DNA from: Bacillus pumilus
Lineage (GTDB): Bacteria > Bacillota > Bacilli > Bacillales > Bacillaceae
DNA length: 64,000 bases
Assembly: GCF_038738535.1 (NCBI RefSeq)
Contig: NZ_CP046128.1
Location: 1,488,001-1,552,000, forward strand
Reading direction: 5' to 3'
The notes beneath the pieces are model-generated. The model was not told where the DNA came from, did not search any database, and worked only from the letters and a program-made list of their open reading frames with translations. Below, piece after piece: positions 48,967 through 59,064 of this stretch (position 1 is its first letter; every line of letters starts with the position of its first letter). A program made the position numbers and the translations under genes.

Positions 48967-50081
48967 TGAAAATGAAAAAAATCACAGCGAATTCAATGCA
49001 GGAAGCAACGATTCAAATTAGGCAGCAGCTTGGGAAGGATGCCGTCATTTTAAATTCCAAAACCGTTGTGAAACGAAAGCTATTCGGTTTAAAGAAACAG
49101 CAAATGGTTGAAGTAATAGCTGTGCTGGATCAAGATTTTGAAGAAAGAGCGGGTAAAGGTGGACATCCTGCGCCTCCTCTTCAAGTATTTCCGAAAAAGG
49201 AGCAGGTGCAACACCGGCCTGAAGAGCCATCCTTTGCTCCTGAGGCATTGAAACCAGTACCTTCTCATACTCAGCCTTTAGAATATGCGAGGAATGAGCG
49301 GCATGCTGGTATTCTGCCCGATCCTCTCATGGCAATCGATCAAAAGCTTAAGGATCAAGGTCTTGATGATTCAATTCGAGACGAATGCCTAAAAGGTCTT
49401 TTAACGAAGGGTGCTGTCAAGGAAGATCAAATTCAAAAAGAACTTGAACAACTGCTGACAGGTATGCTGCCGGCTCATACCTCTGATGAGCCGATGATTC
49501 GTTCAAAATACATTGTGCTGTTTGGTTCAACTGGGGCTGGTAAAACAACAACAATTGCAAAGCTGGCTGCCAAAACTGCCATTCAGAAGCAAAAGAAAAT
49601 CGCTTTTATTACAACAGATACGTACCGAATTGCAGCGATCGAACAACTGAAAACATACGCGGAACTGCTCAATGCACCGCTTGAGGTTTGTTATTCGAGA
49701 GAGGATTTTGTGAAAGCTCAAGAGACCTTTAAAGAGTATGATCATATTTTCGTAGACACAGCCGGTCGTAACTTTAAAGAAGAAGCGTATATCAAAGAGC
49801 TGACAGACATTATTCCATTTGATGAAAGCTTTCAAAGTTTCCTAGTGATGAGTGCGACCTCGAAGTATCAGGACATGAGAGCCATGGTTAAACGATTTGA
49901 ACACGTTCCAATCGACCAATTCATTTTTACAAAGGTAGATGAAACAGACACGATGGGAACAATCTTTCAAATCATTACAGACTCTCAAATCGGACTTGGC
50001 TTTTTAACAAATGGTCAAAATGTACCTGAGGATATTCTTGAGGGCTCTCCTCTTGAATTAACAAGGATGGTCTTACAATGA
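48966..50081 (+). CDS. flhF: SRP-like GTPase FlhF
   Basis: FlhF is an SRP-type GTPase that sets flagellar position and number with FlhG. The 371-residue protein has a basic N-terminal B domain (about 1-115), an N domain and a G domain with GSTGAGKT (187-194), DTAGRN and TKVDETDTMG. ATG 48966 overlaps flhA by one base. flhG overlaps its end. Confidence 0.96.
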   Translation: MKMKKITANSMQEATIQIRQQLGKDAVILNSKTVVKRKLFGLKKQQMVEVIAVLDQDFEERAGKGGHPAPPLQVFPKKEQVQHRPEEPSFAPEALKPVPSHTQPLEYARNERHAGILPDPLMAIDQKLKDQGLDDSIRDECLKGLLTKGAVKEDQIQKELEQLLTGMLPAHTSDEPMIRSKYIVLFGSTGAGKTTTIAKLAAKTAIQKQKKIAFITTDTYRIAAIEQLKTYAELLNAPLEVCYSREDFVKAQETFKEYDHIFVDTAGRNFKEEAYIKELTDIIPFDESFQSFLVMSATSKYQDMRAMVKRFEHVPIDQFIFTKVDETDTMGTIFQIITDSQIGLGFLTNGQNVPEDILEGSPLELTRMVLQ

Positions 50082-50983
50082 TGAAGCCCGACCAAGCAGA
50101 AGGTTTAAGAAAGCTCGTTCAGCAGAATCAAACGATTACACCAGCTCCTCTTGGTATAAGCAAACAGGCAAAAACCATTGCTGTCATGAGCGGTAAAGGC
50201 GGAGTAGGAAAATCAAATTTGACGCTGAATATGGCACTGTCTATCGCAAATGCAGGCAAGCGAGTGTTAGTCATCGACCTTGATTTTGGTATGGGGAATA
50301 TTGATATTTTACTAGGAAAAACATCGACTAGCTCTATATTAGATGTTCTTGTCAGGAAGGAATCTATCCGAGCAGCTATGACACAAGGAACGAACAACCT
50401 TTATTACATTTCTGGCGGAAGCGGACTTGAACAGCTGTTTTCTTTAGATAAAGATCAATGGTCGTTCTTTCTAGAGGAAATGGAAAGAATGATCTACGAC
50501 TTTGATTGTATCTTCTTTGATATGGGTGCCGGCTTGTCAAAAGATCAACTGCCTTTTGTTTTATCAGCAGGAGAAGTTGTGGTTGTGACAACGCCAGAAC
50601 CAACATCGATCATGGATGCTTACAGCGCAATTAAACACTTAGCTATTCATCAGTTTGAACAATCTGTGCAAATCATTGTCAACCGGTGTAAAACCTCGTC
50701 AGAAGGGTCTGAAACCTACCGGAAATTAGCAGGAGTGGTCACATCATTTCTACACAGAAAACTAGTATTTGCTGGTGCTGTGCCAGATGATCCTGCGGTT
50801 CCTAAAGCAGTGGCTGAACAAATTCCATTTTATATCAAGCAGCCTCACTCAAGGCTGAGTAAAACGATCAAGATGCTGGCAGAAACACTTTATCAACAGC
50901 AGATAAGAGAGGCACAGAGAGAGCAGCATACGTTTATAGATAAGTTGTCCTCTTTTTTTAAAAGGAGGAAGGTGGACTCATGA
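50078..50983 (+). CDS. flhG: MinD-like ATPase FlhG (YlxH)
   Basis: FlhG is a ParA/MinD-family ATPase that stimulates FlhF and limits flagellar number. The 301-residue protein has a deviant Walker A SGKGGVGKS (38-46), the N-terminal Gln-rich segment that activates FlhF (about 5-20, AEGLRKLVQQNQ), and a basic amphipathic C terminus. Start ATG 50078 or 50081; both follow AAGGATGG. Its stop overlaps cheB (ATGA). Confidence 0.95.
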   Translation: MMKPDQAEGLRKLVQQNQTITPAPLGISKQAKTIAVMSGKGGVGKSNLTLNMALSIANAGKRVLVIDLDFGMGNIDILLGKTSTSSILDVLVRKESIRAAMTQGTNNLYYISGGSGLEQLFSLDKDQWSFFLEEMERMIYDFDCIFFDMGAGLSKDQLPFVLSAGEVVVVTTPEPTSIMDAYSAIKHLAIHQFEQSVQIIVNRCKTSSEGSETYRKLAGVVTSFLHRKLVFAGAVPDDPAVPKAVAEQIPFYIKQPHSRLSKTIKMLAETLYQQQIREAQREQHTFIDKLSSFFKRRKVDS

Positions 50984-52053
50984 TTAGAGTGCTTGTAGTA
51001 GATGACTCGGCCTTTATGCGAAAGCTCATTAGTGATTTCCTAAGTGCCGAGCAAGAAATAGAAGTCGTCGGAACGGCGCGAAATGGGGAAGATGCCTTAA
51101 AACGGATCAAGGAACTGAATCCAGATGTTGTCACACTAGATGTAGAAATGCCTGTTTTAAATGGAACAGAAGCATTAAAACAAATTCTGGCTGAACACGA
51201 CCTTGCCGTGATTATGGTGTCAAGCCAGACAAAGCAAGGGAAAGATTTAACCATCCATTGCTTAGAACTTGGTGCGTTTGACTTTGTGACAAAACCTTCA
51301 GGAAGTATTTCCCTCGATTTGCACAAAGTAAGAGGCCAAATTGTAGAGCGGGTGCTTGCGGCAGGGATGTCAAGGAAACGCACAGAAGTGCAGATTTCTC
51401 CTAAGCCGGTGATGAAGACGCCAAGTCCAGTGGCTTTTCCTCGCCCGCAAGCAGTAAAAAGCAGCTCACTCCGAAAGATTATTTCAATCGGAACATCGAC
51501 GGGAGGGCCAAGAGCACTTCAACGAGTCGTCACGAAGCTGCCAAAGGACATAGAAGCACCCATTTTGATTGTGCAGCATATGCCGGCAGGATTTACGGCA
51601 TCACTTGCTACTAGGTTAGACCATTTATCTCAAATTTCGATTAAAGAAGCACAAGATGGAGATATCGCTAAAAATGGAGTGGCTTACATAGCTCCTGGTG
51701 GAATGAATATGTCACTTCATGAACAAGGGGCATCCTTAGTCATCAGGCTGTCTCCAGAGGACACGGAAAGCCGGCACAAACCTTCTGTTAACTATTTATT
51801 TGAATCCATCAGCAATATAAAGGGTTACGAGAAAATTGCTGTCATTATGACAGGCATGGGTAGTGACGGCACAGAAGGTGTCAAAAAAATGGTCGCAAGC
51901 GGTCATACGAAAGTCATTGCAGAAAAAGAAGAATCATGTGTTGTTTTCGGAATGCCTAAATCAGTCATTAAAGCAGGCCTTGCACATGAAACAAGGCATG
52001 TGGATGACATCGCACATGCAATTATAAGCTCCATGAAAAAAGAGAGGGCGTGA
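50980..52053 (+). CDS. cheB: Chemoreceptor methylesterase CheB
   Basis: CheB removes receptor methyl groups and is activated by CheA phosphorylation. The 357-residue protein has a receiver domain with D54 (TLDVEMP), a linker (about 125-160) and a methylesterase domain with S173 (GTSTGGP), H200 (QHMPAGF) and D296 (MTGMGSDG). ATG 50980 follows AAAGGAGGAAGG and overlaps flhG by four bases. Confidence 0.97.
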   Translation: MIRVLVVDDSAFMRKLISDFLSAEQEIEVVGTARNGEDALKRIKELNPDVVTLDVEMPVLNGTEALKQILAEHDLAVIMVSSQTKQGKDLTIHCLELGAFDFVTKPSGSISLDLHKVRGQIVERVLAAGMSRKRTEVQISPKPVMKTPSPVAFPRPQAVKSSSLRKIISIGTSTGGPRALQRVVTKLPKDIEAPILIVQHMPAGFTASLATRLDHLSQISIKEAQDGDIAKNGVAYIAPGGMNMSLHEQGASLVIRLSPEDTESRHKPSVNYLFESISNIKGYEKIAVIMTGMGSDGTEGVKKMVASGHTKVIAEKEESCVVFGMPKSVIKAGLAHETRHVDDIAHAIISSMKKERA

Positions 52054-52058
52054 ACACG

Positions 52059-54089
52059 TTGGATGTAAACCAATACTTAGATATCTTTTTAGATGAAAGC
52101 AGAGAACACTTACAAACTTGTAATGAAAAACTTCTTGATTTAGAAAAGAACCCAACCGACTTGCAGCTAGTGAATGATATATTCAGAGCGGCTCACACAT
52201 TGAAAGGCATGAGTGCAACGATGGGCTACGCTGATATGGCTCAGCTCACACATCATTTAGAAAACATGTTTGATGCCATTCGAAATGAACAAATGATTGT
52301 CACACCTGAGTCAATGGACACGATGTTTGAAGCACTTGATCACCTTGAAGCAATGGTTCAATCAATTGCAGAAGGCGGAGATGGGAAACGCGATGTCACA
52401 GAGGTTAGTAAAAAGCTAGATGTGACAGGAAGCCATGCTGAGGCAGCTCCTAGTGTTGAAACAGCGGATGTATCAGCTGCGGCTGCTAACGACTTAGACT
52501 ATAACGAATTTGAACGAACAGTGCTTGATGAAGCGAGAGAACAAGGCTTTAAATGTTATGAACTCAATGTAACATTAAGTGACGCATGCTTATTAAAAGC
52601 TGTTCGTGTCTATATGATCTTTGAAAGACTGAACGAAGCAGGCGAGGTCGTCAAAACAGTTCCAAATGCAGAACTTTTAGAATCAGAAGATTTCGAATCT
52701 GAATTTAGTATTTCTTATTTATCTAAACAACCGATGGATGAAGTGAAAAAAATCGTGATGACGATCTCAGAAGTTGAACAAGTTGAGATCTCAGAAGTCT
52801 CTGCATTTGAAGACGCGGCTCCAGCTGAAAAACAAGAAGCAAAACCTGAACAGGAAAAAGAAGAAGTCTCCGTGCCTGCTGCGAAAGCACCAGCAAACGA
52901 TGCGCCAAAAGCAAACGGCAATAACGGTGCAGCTGCCGGCGGAACAAAAACGATTCGTGTCAACATTGACCGTCTCGATTCTCTCATGAATCTATTTGAA
53001 GAACTGGTGATTGACAGAGGCCGTTTAGAGCAGATAGCCAAAGAATTAGAAAATAATGAACTTACAGACACAGTTGAAAGAATGACACGTATTTCTGGAG
53101 ATCTGCAATCGATCATCCTGAACATGAGAATGGTCCCTGTGGAAACAGTGTTTAACCGATTCCCTCGTATGATCCGTCAATTGACAAAAGAGCTGAATAA
53201 GAAAATTGAACTGATCATTGAAGGTGCTGAGACAGAGCTTGACCGAACAGTCATCGATGAGATTGGAGATCCGCTCTTACACTTACTTAGAAACAGTCTA
53301 GATCACGGTATTGAATCGCCAGAAGAACGTGTGAAAAAAGGCAAGCCAGAAAAAGGCACCGTTCTATTAAAGGCGTATCATAGCGGAAACCACGTCTTCA
53401 TTGAAGTAGAAGATGATGGCGGCGGAATTAACCGTAAGAAAGTGCTTGAAAAAGCATTAGAGCGCGGGGTTATTACTGAAAGAGAAGCGGAAACGCTTGA
53501 AGATCATCAAATTGATTCATTGATCTTTGCAGCAGGTTTCTCTACAGCTGATACGATTTCTGACATCTCAGGCCGCGGTGTAGGCCTTGACGTTGTGAAA
53601 AACAAGCTGGAATCACTAGGCGGATCTGTGAGCATCAACTCAACAGAAGGACAGGGCTCACTATTCTCGATCCAGCTTCCGCTTACATTATCGATTATTT
53701 CCGTTCTTCTTGTGAAATTGGAAGAGGAAACATTTGCGATTCCGATTTCTTCTATTATTGAAACGGCTGTCATTAAGAAAAGCGACATCCTTCAAACGCA
53801 TGATCGTGAAGTGATTGATTTCCGCGGATTTATCGTACCGGTCGTGTACTTGAAGAAACAATTCCACGTACCAAATGCGAATGAATTAGAGGAAGAACTG
53901 CACATCATCGTTGTTCGTAAAGGAGATAAGCTGACAGCATTTGTGGTCGATTCATTTATTGGTCAGCAAGAGGTTGTATTGAAATCACTAGGAGATTACC
54001 TGCCAAACGTGTTTGCGATCTCAGGCGCAACAATCCTAGGTGACGGTCAAGTTGCACTCATCGTTGACTGTAATGCACTGATCAAGTAA
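52059..54089 (+). CDS. cheA: Chemotaxis histidine kinase CheA
   Basis: CheA autophosphorylates in response to receptors and passes phosphate to CheY and CheB. The 676-residue protein has the P1 domain with H46 (FRAAHTLKGMSATMG), a P2 region, a Pro/Ala/Glu/Lys linker (about 250-295), dimerisation and ATPase domains (HLLRNSLDHGIE, VEDDGGGI, GRGVGLDVV) and a CheW-like P5. I choose TTG 52059 (MDVNQYLDIF), 10 bases from GAGAGGG and in line with the B. subtilis N terminus; GTG 52050 overlaps cheB and is too close. Confidence 0.96.
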   Translation: MDVNQYLDIFLDESREHLQTCNEKLLDLEKNPTDLQLVNDIFRAAHTLKGMSATMGYADMAQLTHHLENMFDAIRNEQMIVTPESMDTMFEALDHLEAMVQSIAEGGDGKRDVTEVSKKLDVTGSHAEAAPSVETADVSAAAANDLDYNEFERTVLDEAREQGFKCYELNVTLSDACLLKAVRVYMIFERLNEAGEVVKTVPNAELLESEDFESEFSISYLSKQPMDEVKKIVMTISEVEQVEISEVSAFEDAAPAEKQEAKPEQEKEEVSVPAAKAPANDAPKANGNNGAAAGGTKTIRVNIDRLDSLMNLFEELVIDRGRLEQIAKELENNELTDTVERMTRISGDLQSIILNMRMVPVETVFNRFPRMIRQLTKELNKKIELIIEGAETELDRTVIDEIGDPLLHLLRNSLDHGIESPEERVKKGKPEKGTVLLKAYHSGNHVFIEVEDDGGGINRKKVLEKALERGVITEREAETLEDHQIDSLIFAAGFSTADTISDISGRGVGLDVVKNKLESLGGSVSINSTEGQGSLFSIQLPLTLSIISVLLVKLEEETFAIPISSIIETAVIKKSDILQTHDREVIDFRGFIVPVVYLKKQFHVPNANELEEELHIIVVRKGDKLTAFVVDSFIGQQEVVLKSLGDYLPNVFAISGATILGDGQVALIVDCNALIK

Positions 54090-54113
54090 AAAACAATAGA
54101 GGAGCGGTCTGAA

Positions 54114-54575
54114 ATGAGTACAGATATCAAAACTGGCGAAAAGATGATTGTGTTTATCGTAAACAAAAAAGAATACGCCATTTCAGTATCAGAAGTAAAG
54201 TCCATTGAAAAATGGCAGCAGCCGACAAGAGTCCCTGGCGTTGCCCCTTATATATGTGGTGTTATTAATCTGCGCGGTGTCGTGACACCTGTCATCGACC
54301 TTAGAGTCAGACTTGGATCAACTGACAACGACATTACAGATGAAACAAGAATGATTATTGTACAAGTTGGTGACATTGAAGTCGGCTGGATTGTTGATGA
54401 AGCGAATGATGTCATTACAGTCCATCAAGAAGAAGTAGAATCTTCTCCTGAATCAGCTGAAAAAGAAGGACAATCATGGGTGACAGGTATCATTAAGCAT
54501 GATCAGCGTCTATTTAATATCATTCATCCTGGTGCCGTCCTCGACAAGAGCGTTCAAGATGCACCTGTTCATTAA
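54114..54575 (+). CDS. cheW: Chemotaxis coupling protein CheW
   Basis: CheW links chemoreceptors to CheA. The 153-residue protein is one CheW/SH3-like domain with VFIVNKKEYAISVSEVKSIE and VINLRGVVTPVIDLR. ATG 54114 follows GAGGAGCGG. It sits between cheA and cheC. Confidence 0.97.
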   Translation: MSTDIKTGEKMIVFIVNKKEYAISVSEVKSIEKWQQPTRVPGVAPYICGVINLRGVVTPVIDLRVRLGSTDNDITDETRMIIVQVGDIEVGWIVDEANDVITVHQEEVESSPESAEKEGQSWVTGIIKHDQRLFNIIHPGAVLDKSVQDAPVH

Positions 54576-54587
54576 GGAGGATGTGAA

Positions 54588-55214
54588 ATGAGCATTTTCA
54601 ATGAAATAAAAGATGAACAGCTGGATGTATTAAGAGAGGTTGGGAATATTGGAGCAGGCCACGCCGCGTCTGCTCTTGCCAGCCTATTGGATCGCAAAAT
54701 AGATATGGCTGTTCCGTTTGTCAAGGTTCTCTCGTTTGAAGAATTAATGGATTTCTTTGGCGGTGCAGACCTCCCAGTTGCAAGTATTTTCCTGCGGATG
54801 GAAGGAGATTTATCCGGCTCTATCTTTTTCATTATGCCATTTGAGCAAGCAGAGCAATTTGTAAGAGAGCTTGTACAGGATCCGGCATTTGATATTGATA
54901 CCATTCACGAGCATGTGATGGGGACGTCAGCACTACACGAGCTGGGAAATATTTTAGCAGGCTCTTATTTATCAGCCCTTGCCGATTTAACAAAATTGCA
55001 GCTTCACCCAAGTGTTCCAGATGTTACGCTCGATATGTTCGGGGCTGTCATTAGTGAAGGGTTAATGCAATTCAGCCCTCTAGGGGATCAGGCAATTGTG
55101 ATTGATACATCGATTTTTGATGATCAAAATAAGCAAGAGCTGAAAGGAAATATGTTTCTATTACCAGACTTTGAATCGTTTGAAAAACTATTCAAAGCAT
55201 TAGGTAACCTGTAA
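54588..55214 (+). CDS. cheC: CheY-P phosphatase CheC
   Basis: CheC dephosphorylates CheY-P and binds CheD to adjust receptor adaptation. The 208-residue protein has two internal-repeat active sites (REVGNIGAGHAASALASL and HELGNILAGSYLSALADL). ATG 54588 follows AAGGAGGATG. The stop overlaps cheD by one base (TAATG). Confidence 0.97.
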   Translation: MSIFNEIKDEQLDVLREVGNIGAGHAASALASLLDRKIDMAVPFVKVLSFEELMDFFGGADLPVASIFLRMEGDLSGSIFFIMPFEQAEQFVRELVQDPAFDIDTIHEHVMGTSALHELGNILAGSYLSALADLTKLQLHPSVPDVTLDMFGAVISEGLMQFSPLGDQAIVIDTSIFDDQNKQELKGNMFLLPDFESFEKLFKALGNL

Positions 55215-55714
55215 TGAACGTTCAGATTCCGGCAGTTGTAAAGGTTGGTATAGCGGATGTTCAGATTGTGAAAACACCGGACCGCATTCGGACATCCGGA
55301 CTTGGTTCTTGTGTAGGACTTGTTCTGTTTGATCAAGAAAAAAAACTGGCAGGTCTTGTCCATGTCATGCTTCCAGACTCATCCCTTGCAAAAGGGGCAG
55401 TGGAGAACTTGGCTAAATATGCAGATACAGGTGTCAAGCATACAATTGATCTGCTTCTTAAAGAAGGAGCACGCAAACATGCGCTAAAGGCAAAACTTGC
55501 TGGCGGCGCAGAAATGTTTAAGTTTAAGTCAACCAATGATCTGATGAGAATTGGACCTAGAAACGTATCAGCTGTTAAAGAACATCTGTCTCTTTATCGC
55601 ATCCCGATCATTAGTGAGGATACGGGCGGGAACAATGGCCGTACGATTGAATTTGATCCGCTTACGACAGAGCTTGAGATCCGCACTGTGAAGCAAGGCA
55701 CTATGAAGATATAA
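55214..55714 (+). CDS. cheD: Chemoreceptor deamidase CheD
   Basis: CheD deamidates receptor glutamines and stimulates CheC. The 166-residue protein has the catalytic set T27, C33 (GLGSCVGLVL) and H50 (GLVHVMLPDS). ATG 55214 overlaps the cheC stop by one base, fitting their interaction. Confidence 0.97.
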   Translation: MNVQIPAVVKVGIADVQIVKTPDRIRTSGLGSCVGLVLFDQEKKLAGLVHVMLPDSSLAKGAVENLAKYADTGVKHTIDLLLKEGARKHALKAKLAGGAEMFKFKSTNDLMRIGPRNVSAVKEHLSLYRIPIISEDTGGNNGRTIEFDPLTTELEIRTVKQGTMKI

Positions 55715-55738
55715 CTAAGGAAGTATAGGGGGAGAAAG

Positions 55739-56506
55739 ATGCAATCCTTAAATTACGAAGATCAGGCGCTATGGGCTAGATGGAAAGAGTGGAAGGACCC
55801 AGCTGCTGGAGATGATCTTATGCGCCGCTATATGCCGCTCGTCACATATCATGTTGGAAGAATTTCCATCGGACTCCCGAAGTCAGTGCATAAAGAAGAC
55901 TTGATCAGTCTAGGGATGCTCGGTTTATATGATGCCCTTGAAAAATTCGACCCCGGAAGAGATCTGAAGTTTGATACATATGCATCCTTCAGAATCCGCG
56001 GGGCCATCATCGACGGTCTTCGTAAAGAGGACTGGCTGCCTCGTACATCAAGAGAAAAAACAAAAAAAGTAGAAGCGGCTATTGAAAAGCTTGAACAGCG
56101 CTATTTACGAAATGTGACGCCGACAGAAGTGGCAGAGGAACTTGGCATGAGTGAACAGGATGTTGTCACAACAATGAATGAAGGTTTCTTTGCGAATCTG
56201 CTTTCAATCGACGAGAAGCTGCATGATCAAGAAGACGGTGAAAACGTCCAAGTCATGATTCGCGACGAGAAAACAGTGACACCTGAAGAGAAGATGCTGA
56301 AAGATGAATTAATAGAACAGCTTGCTGAAAAAATGACCGAGCTATCGGAAAAAGAAAAGCTCGTGATCAGTCTTTTCTATAAAGAGGAACTGACGTTAAC
56401 AGAAATCGGTCATGTGCTCAATTTATCGACCTCGCGCATTTCGCAAATTCATTCAAAGGCATTGTTCAAGCTTAAGCATCTGCTTGATAAAGCCATTCAA
56501 TCTTAA
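55739..56506 (+). CDS. sigD: Motility sigma factor SigD
   Basis: SigD directs RNA polymerase to late flagellar, chemotaxis and autolysin genes. The 255-residue protein has regions 2 (DLISLGMLGLYDALEKFDP, FDTYASFRIRGAI), 3 and 4 (LTLTEIGHVLNLSTSRISQI). ATG 55739 follows AGGGGGAGA. Lying near the operon's 3' end, its dose depends on how far transcription proceeds; no clear SigD-type promoter was seen before it. Confidence 0.98.
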   Translation: MQSLNYEDQALWARWKEWKDPAAGDDLMRRYMPLVTYHVGRISIGLPKSVHKEDLISLGMLGLYDALEKFDPGRDLKFDTYASFRIRGAIIDGLRKEDWLPRTSREKTKKVEAAIEKLEQRYLRNVTPTEVAEELGMSEQDVVTTMNEGFFANLLSIDEKLHDQEDGENVQVMIRDEKTVTPEEKMLKDELIEQLAEKMTELSEKEKLVISLFYKEELTLTEIGHVLNLSTSRISQIHSKALFKLKHLLDKAIQS

Positions 56507-56527
56507 AGAGTTAGTGAGTGAAAAAAT

Positions 56528-57067
56528 ATGTTATGGCTGATTAGCTTCATGCTTCATGCTGCACTTATTTATTTTGTGATCATTTTATATACGAGAATGA
56601 ATTCGCTGAAGATAACTGAACAAAAGCAGCGAGAACTTCTAGAAGAAACGGAAAATACCCTGGCTGCATTTTTGATGGAAGTCAAAGAAGAGAATGACAA
56701 ACTATCAAAAGTGGCAGCCGCTTCCCCTGATTTTTCTGCTGAAGAGCTGAAATCGGATTTTCAGACACCAAAGCAGCCACAACCACCAATTGAATCCCAG
56801 CAATCGGTAGAAAGTGAAGATCCAGTACCAGAGCACTTGGCGGCTCTCCTTAGTGAAGTTGAAGTGCAGGAAGAGAAGGTAAACGAACCCGTTCCACATC
56901 TTGAATCAGAAGCTTCTGTGCCTTCTGAAGGTGAAATAGAAGAAACATTTGAGGACCAAGTGAAGACCTTATATGACAAAGGGCATTCGCTAGAAGAAAT
57001 AGCGAAAGAACTGAAAACGGGCAAGACAGAAATCGAGCTTTTATTAAAATTTAGCGGAAAGCTGTAA
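56528..57067 (+). CDS. swrB: Swarming factor SwrB (YlxL)
   Basis: SwrB promotes flagellar assembly and swarming in B. subtilis. The 179-residue protein has an N-terminal membrane segment (about 2-22), a coiled coil, an acidic Pro/Glu/Ser-rich middle (about 75-140) and a C-terminal segment (KTLYDKGHSLEEIAKELKTG) that looks like a helix-turn-helix. The ribosome site is weak (AGTGAG). It is the last gene of the fla/che operon; I saw no strong terminator right after it. Confidence 0.93.
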   Translation: MLWLISFMLHAALIYFVIILYTRMNSLKITEQKQRELLEETENTLAAFLMEVKEENDKLSKVAAASPDFSAEELKSDFQTPKQPQPPIESQQSVESEDPVPEHLAALLSEVEVQEEKVNEPVPHLESEASVPSEGEIEETFEDQVKTLYDKGHSLEEIAKELKTGKTEIELLLKFSGKL

Positions 57068-57074
57068 AGGATTC

Positions 57075-57103
57075 TTGATTGTCAGTCCATCATGTGTTAT
57101 ATT
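57075..57103 (+). promoter_or_regulatory. SigA-type promoter of rpsB
   Basis: TTGATT (57075-57080), 17-base spacer and TATATT (57098-57103), with an extended -10 TGT just before it. Confidence 0.75.
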
Positions 57104-57109
57104 ATTTCT

Positions 57110-57957
<848 letters not shown>

Positions 57958-57964
57958 CCTATTC

Positions 57965-58005
57965 AAAAGGTGATAAGAGGGAAATGCCTTTTATCACCTT
58001 TTTTT
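57965..58005 (+). terminator. Terminator or attenuator between rpsB and tsf
   Basis: AAAGGTGATAA pairs with TTATCACCTTT, followed by TTTT. It may set the S2 to EF-Ts ratio by partial read-through, as no good tsf promoter is visible. Confidence 0.85.
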
Positions 58006-58048
58006 CACCTAGTAATCCGTGTTTTAACATAGAAGGAGGAAATGTAAA

Positions 58049-58930
58049 ATGGCTATTACTGCTCAATTAGTTAAAGAACTGCGTCAAAAAACTGGTGCAG
58101 GTATGATGGACTGTAAAAAAGCGTTAACAGAAACTGATGGTGACATCGACAAAGCAATCGATCTTCTAAGAGAAAAAGGAATTGCAAAAGCTGCGAAAAA
58201 AGCAGACCGTATTGCTGCAGAAGGATTAACTCTTATCAAAACTGACGGCAACACAGGCGTGATCCTAGAAGTGAACTCTGAGACTGATTTCGTTGCGAAA
58301 AACGAAGGATTCCAATCACTTCTTAACGAACTTGCTGATCATTTGCTTGCTGCTAAACCTGCAACAATTGAAGAAGCTCATGCTTCTAAAATGGAAAACG
58401 GTTCAACTGTTGAAGAGCATATCACATCTGCAATTGCAAAAATCGGAGAGAAAATCACTCTACGTCGTTTCTCTGTTATCACGAAAGAAGATAACGCAGC
58501 ATTCGGTTCTTACTTACACATGGGCGGACGCATCGGTGTGTTAGCTGTTCTTAACGGAACAACTGACGAAGAGCTTGCAAGAGACATTGCAATGCACGTT
58601 GCTGCTGTAAACCCTAAATACATTTCTCGTGACCAAGTGTCAGAAGAAGAAACAAACCGTGAGCGCGAAGTATTAACACAGCAAGCGCTTCAAGAAGGAA
58701 AGCCTGAAAATATCGTAGCTAAAATGGTAGAAGGCCGTCTAAACAAATTCTTTGAAGAAATTTGCTTACTTGACCAAGCATTCGTTAAAAACCCAGATGA
58801 AAAAGTGAAACAAGTAGTAGCTGCGAAAAACGCAAGCATTCAAACTTATGTTCGCTATGAAGTGGGCGAAGGTATTGAAAAGCGTCAAGACAACTTTGCT
58901 GAAGAAGTTATGAGCCAAGTGAAAAAATAA
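58049..58930 (+). CDS. tsf: Elongation factor Ts
   Basis: EF-Ts exchanges GDP for GTP on EF-Tu. The 293-residue protein has the N-terminal UBA-like start ([20 protein letters not shown]) and the core [17 protein letters not shown] 58049 follows AAGGAGGAAA. It is probably read through from rpsB. Two hairpins follow. Confidence 0.98.
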   Translation: MAITAQLVKELRQKTGAGMMDCKKALTETDGDIDKAIDLLREKGIAKAAKKADRIAAEGLTLIKTDGNTGVILEVNSETDFVAKNEGFQSLLNELADHLLAAKPATIEEAHASKMENGSTVEEHITSAIAKIGEKITLRRFSVITKEDNAAFGSYLHMGGRIGVLAVLNGTTDEELARDIAMHVAAVNPKYISRDQVSEEETNREREVLTQQALQEGKPENIVAKMVEGRLNKFFEEICLLDQAFVKNPDEKVKQVVAAKNASIQTYVRYEVGEGIEKRQDNFAEEVMSQVKK

Positions 58931-58936
58931 TGTTTG

Positions 58937-58958
58937 AAAAGCTCTCTGGGGCTTTTTT
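58937..58958 (+). terminator. First terminator after tsf
   Basis: AAAAGCTC pairs with GGGCTTTT around TCTG, ending in T residues. Confidence 0.75.
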
Positions 58959-58990
58959 AGGGAGCACAAGCACTGTGTTCCCTATTTTTT
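58958..58990 (+). terminator. Second terminator after tsf
   Basis: An 11-bp stem (TAGGGAGCACA with TGTGTTCCCTA, one G-U pair) and loop AGCAC followed by six T. It abuts the first terminator. Confidence 0.88.
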
Positions 58991-59002
58991 AGAGGATATT
59001 GA

Positions 59003-59031
59003 TTTACAAAAGACAGTTTCTTACGCATAAT
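59003..59031 (+). promoter_or_regulatory. SigA-type promoter of pyrH-frr
   Basis: TTTACA (59003-59008), 17-base spacer, CATAAT (59026-59031), 33 bases before the pyrH start and just after the tandem terminators. Confidence 0.7.
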
Positions 59032-59064
59032 AAGAGACGGTATAGTTTACACTTGGAGGTTATC

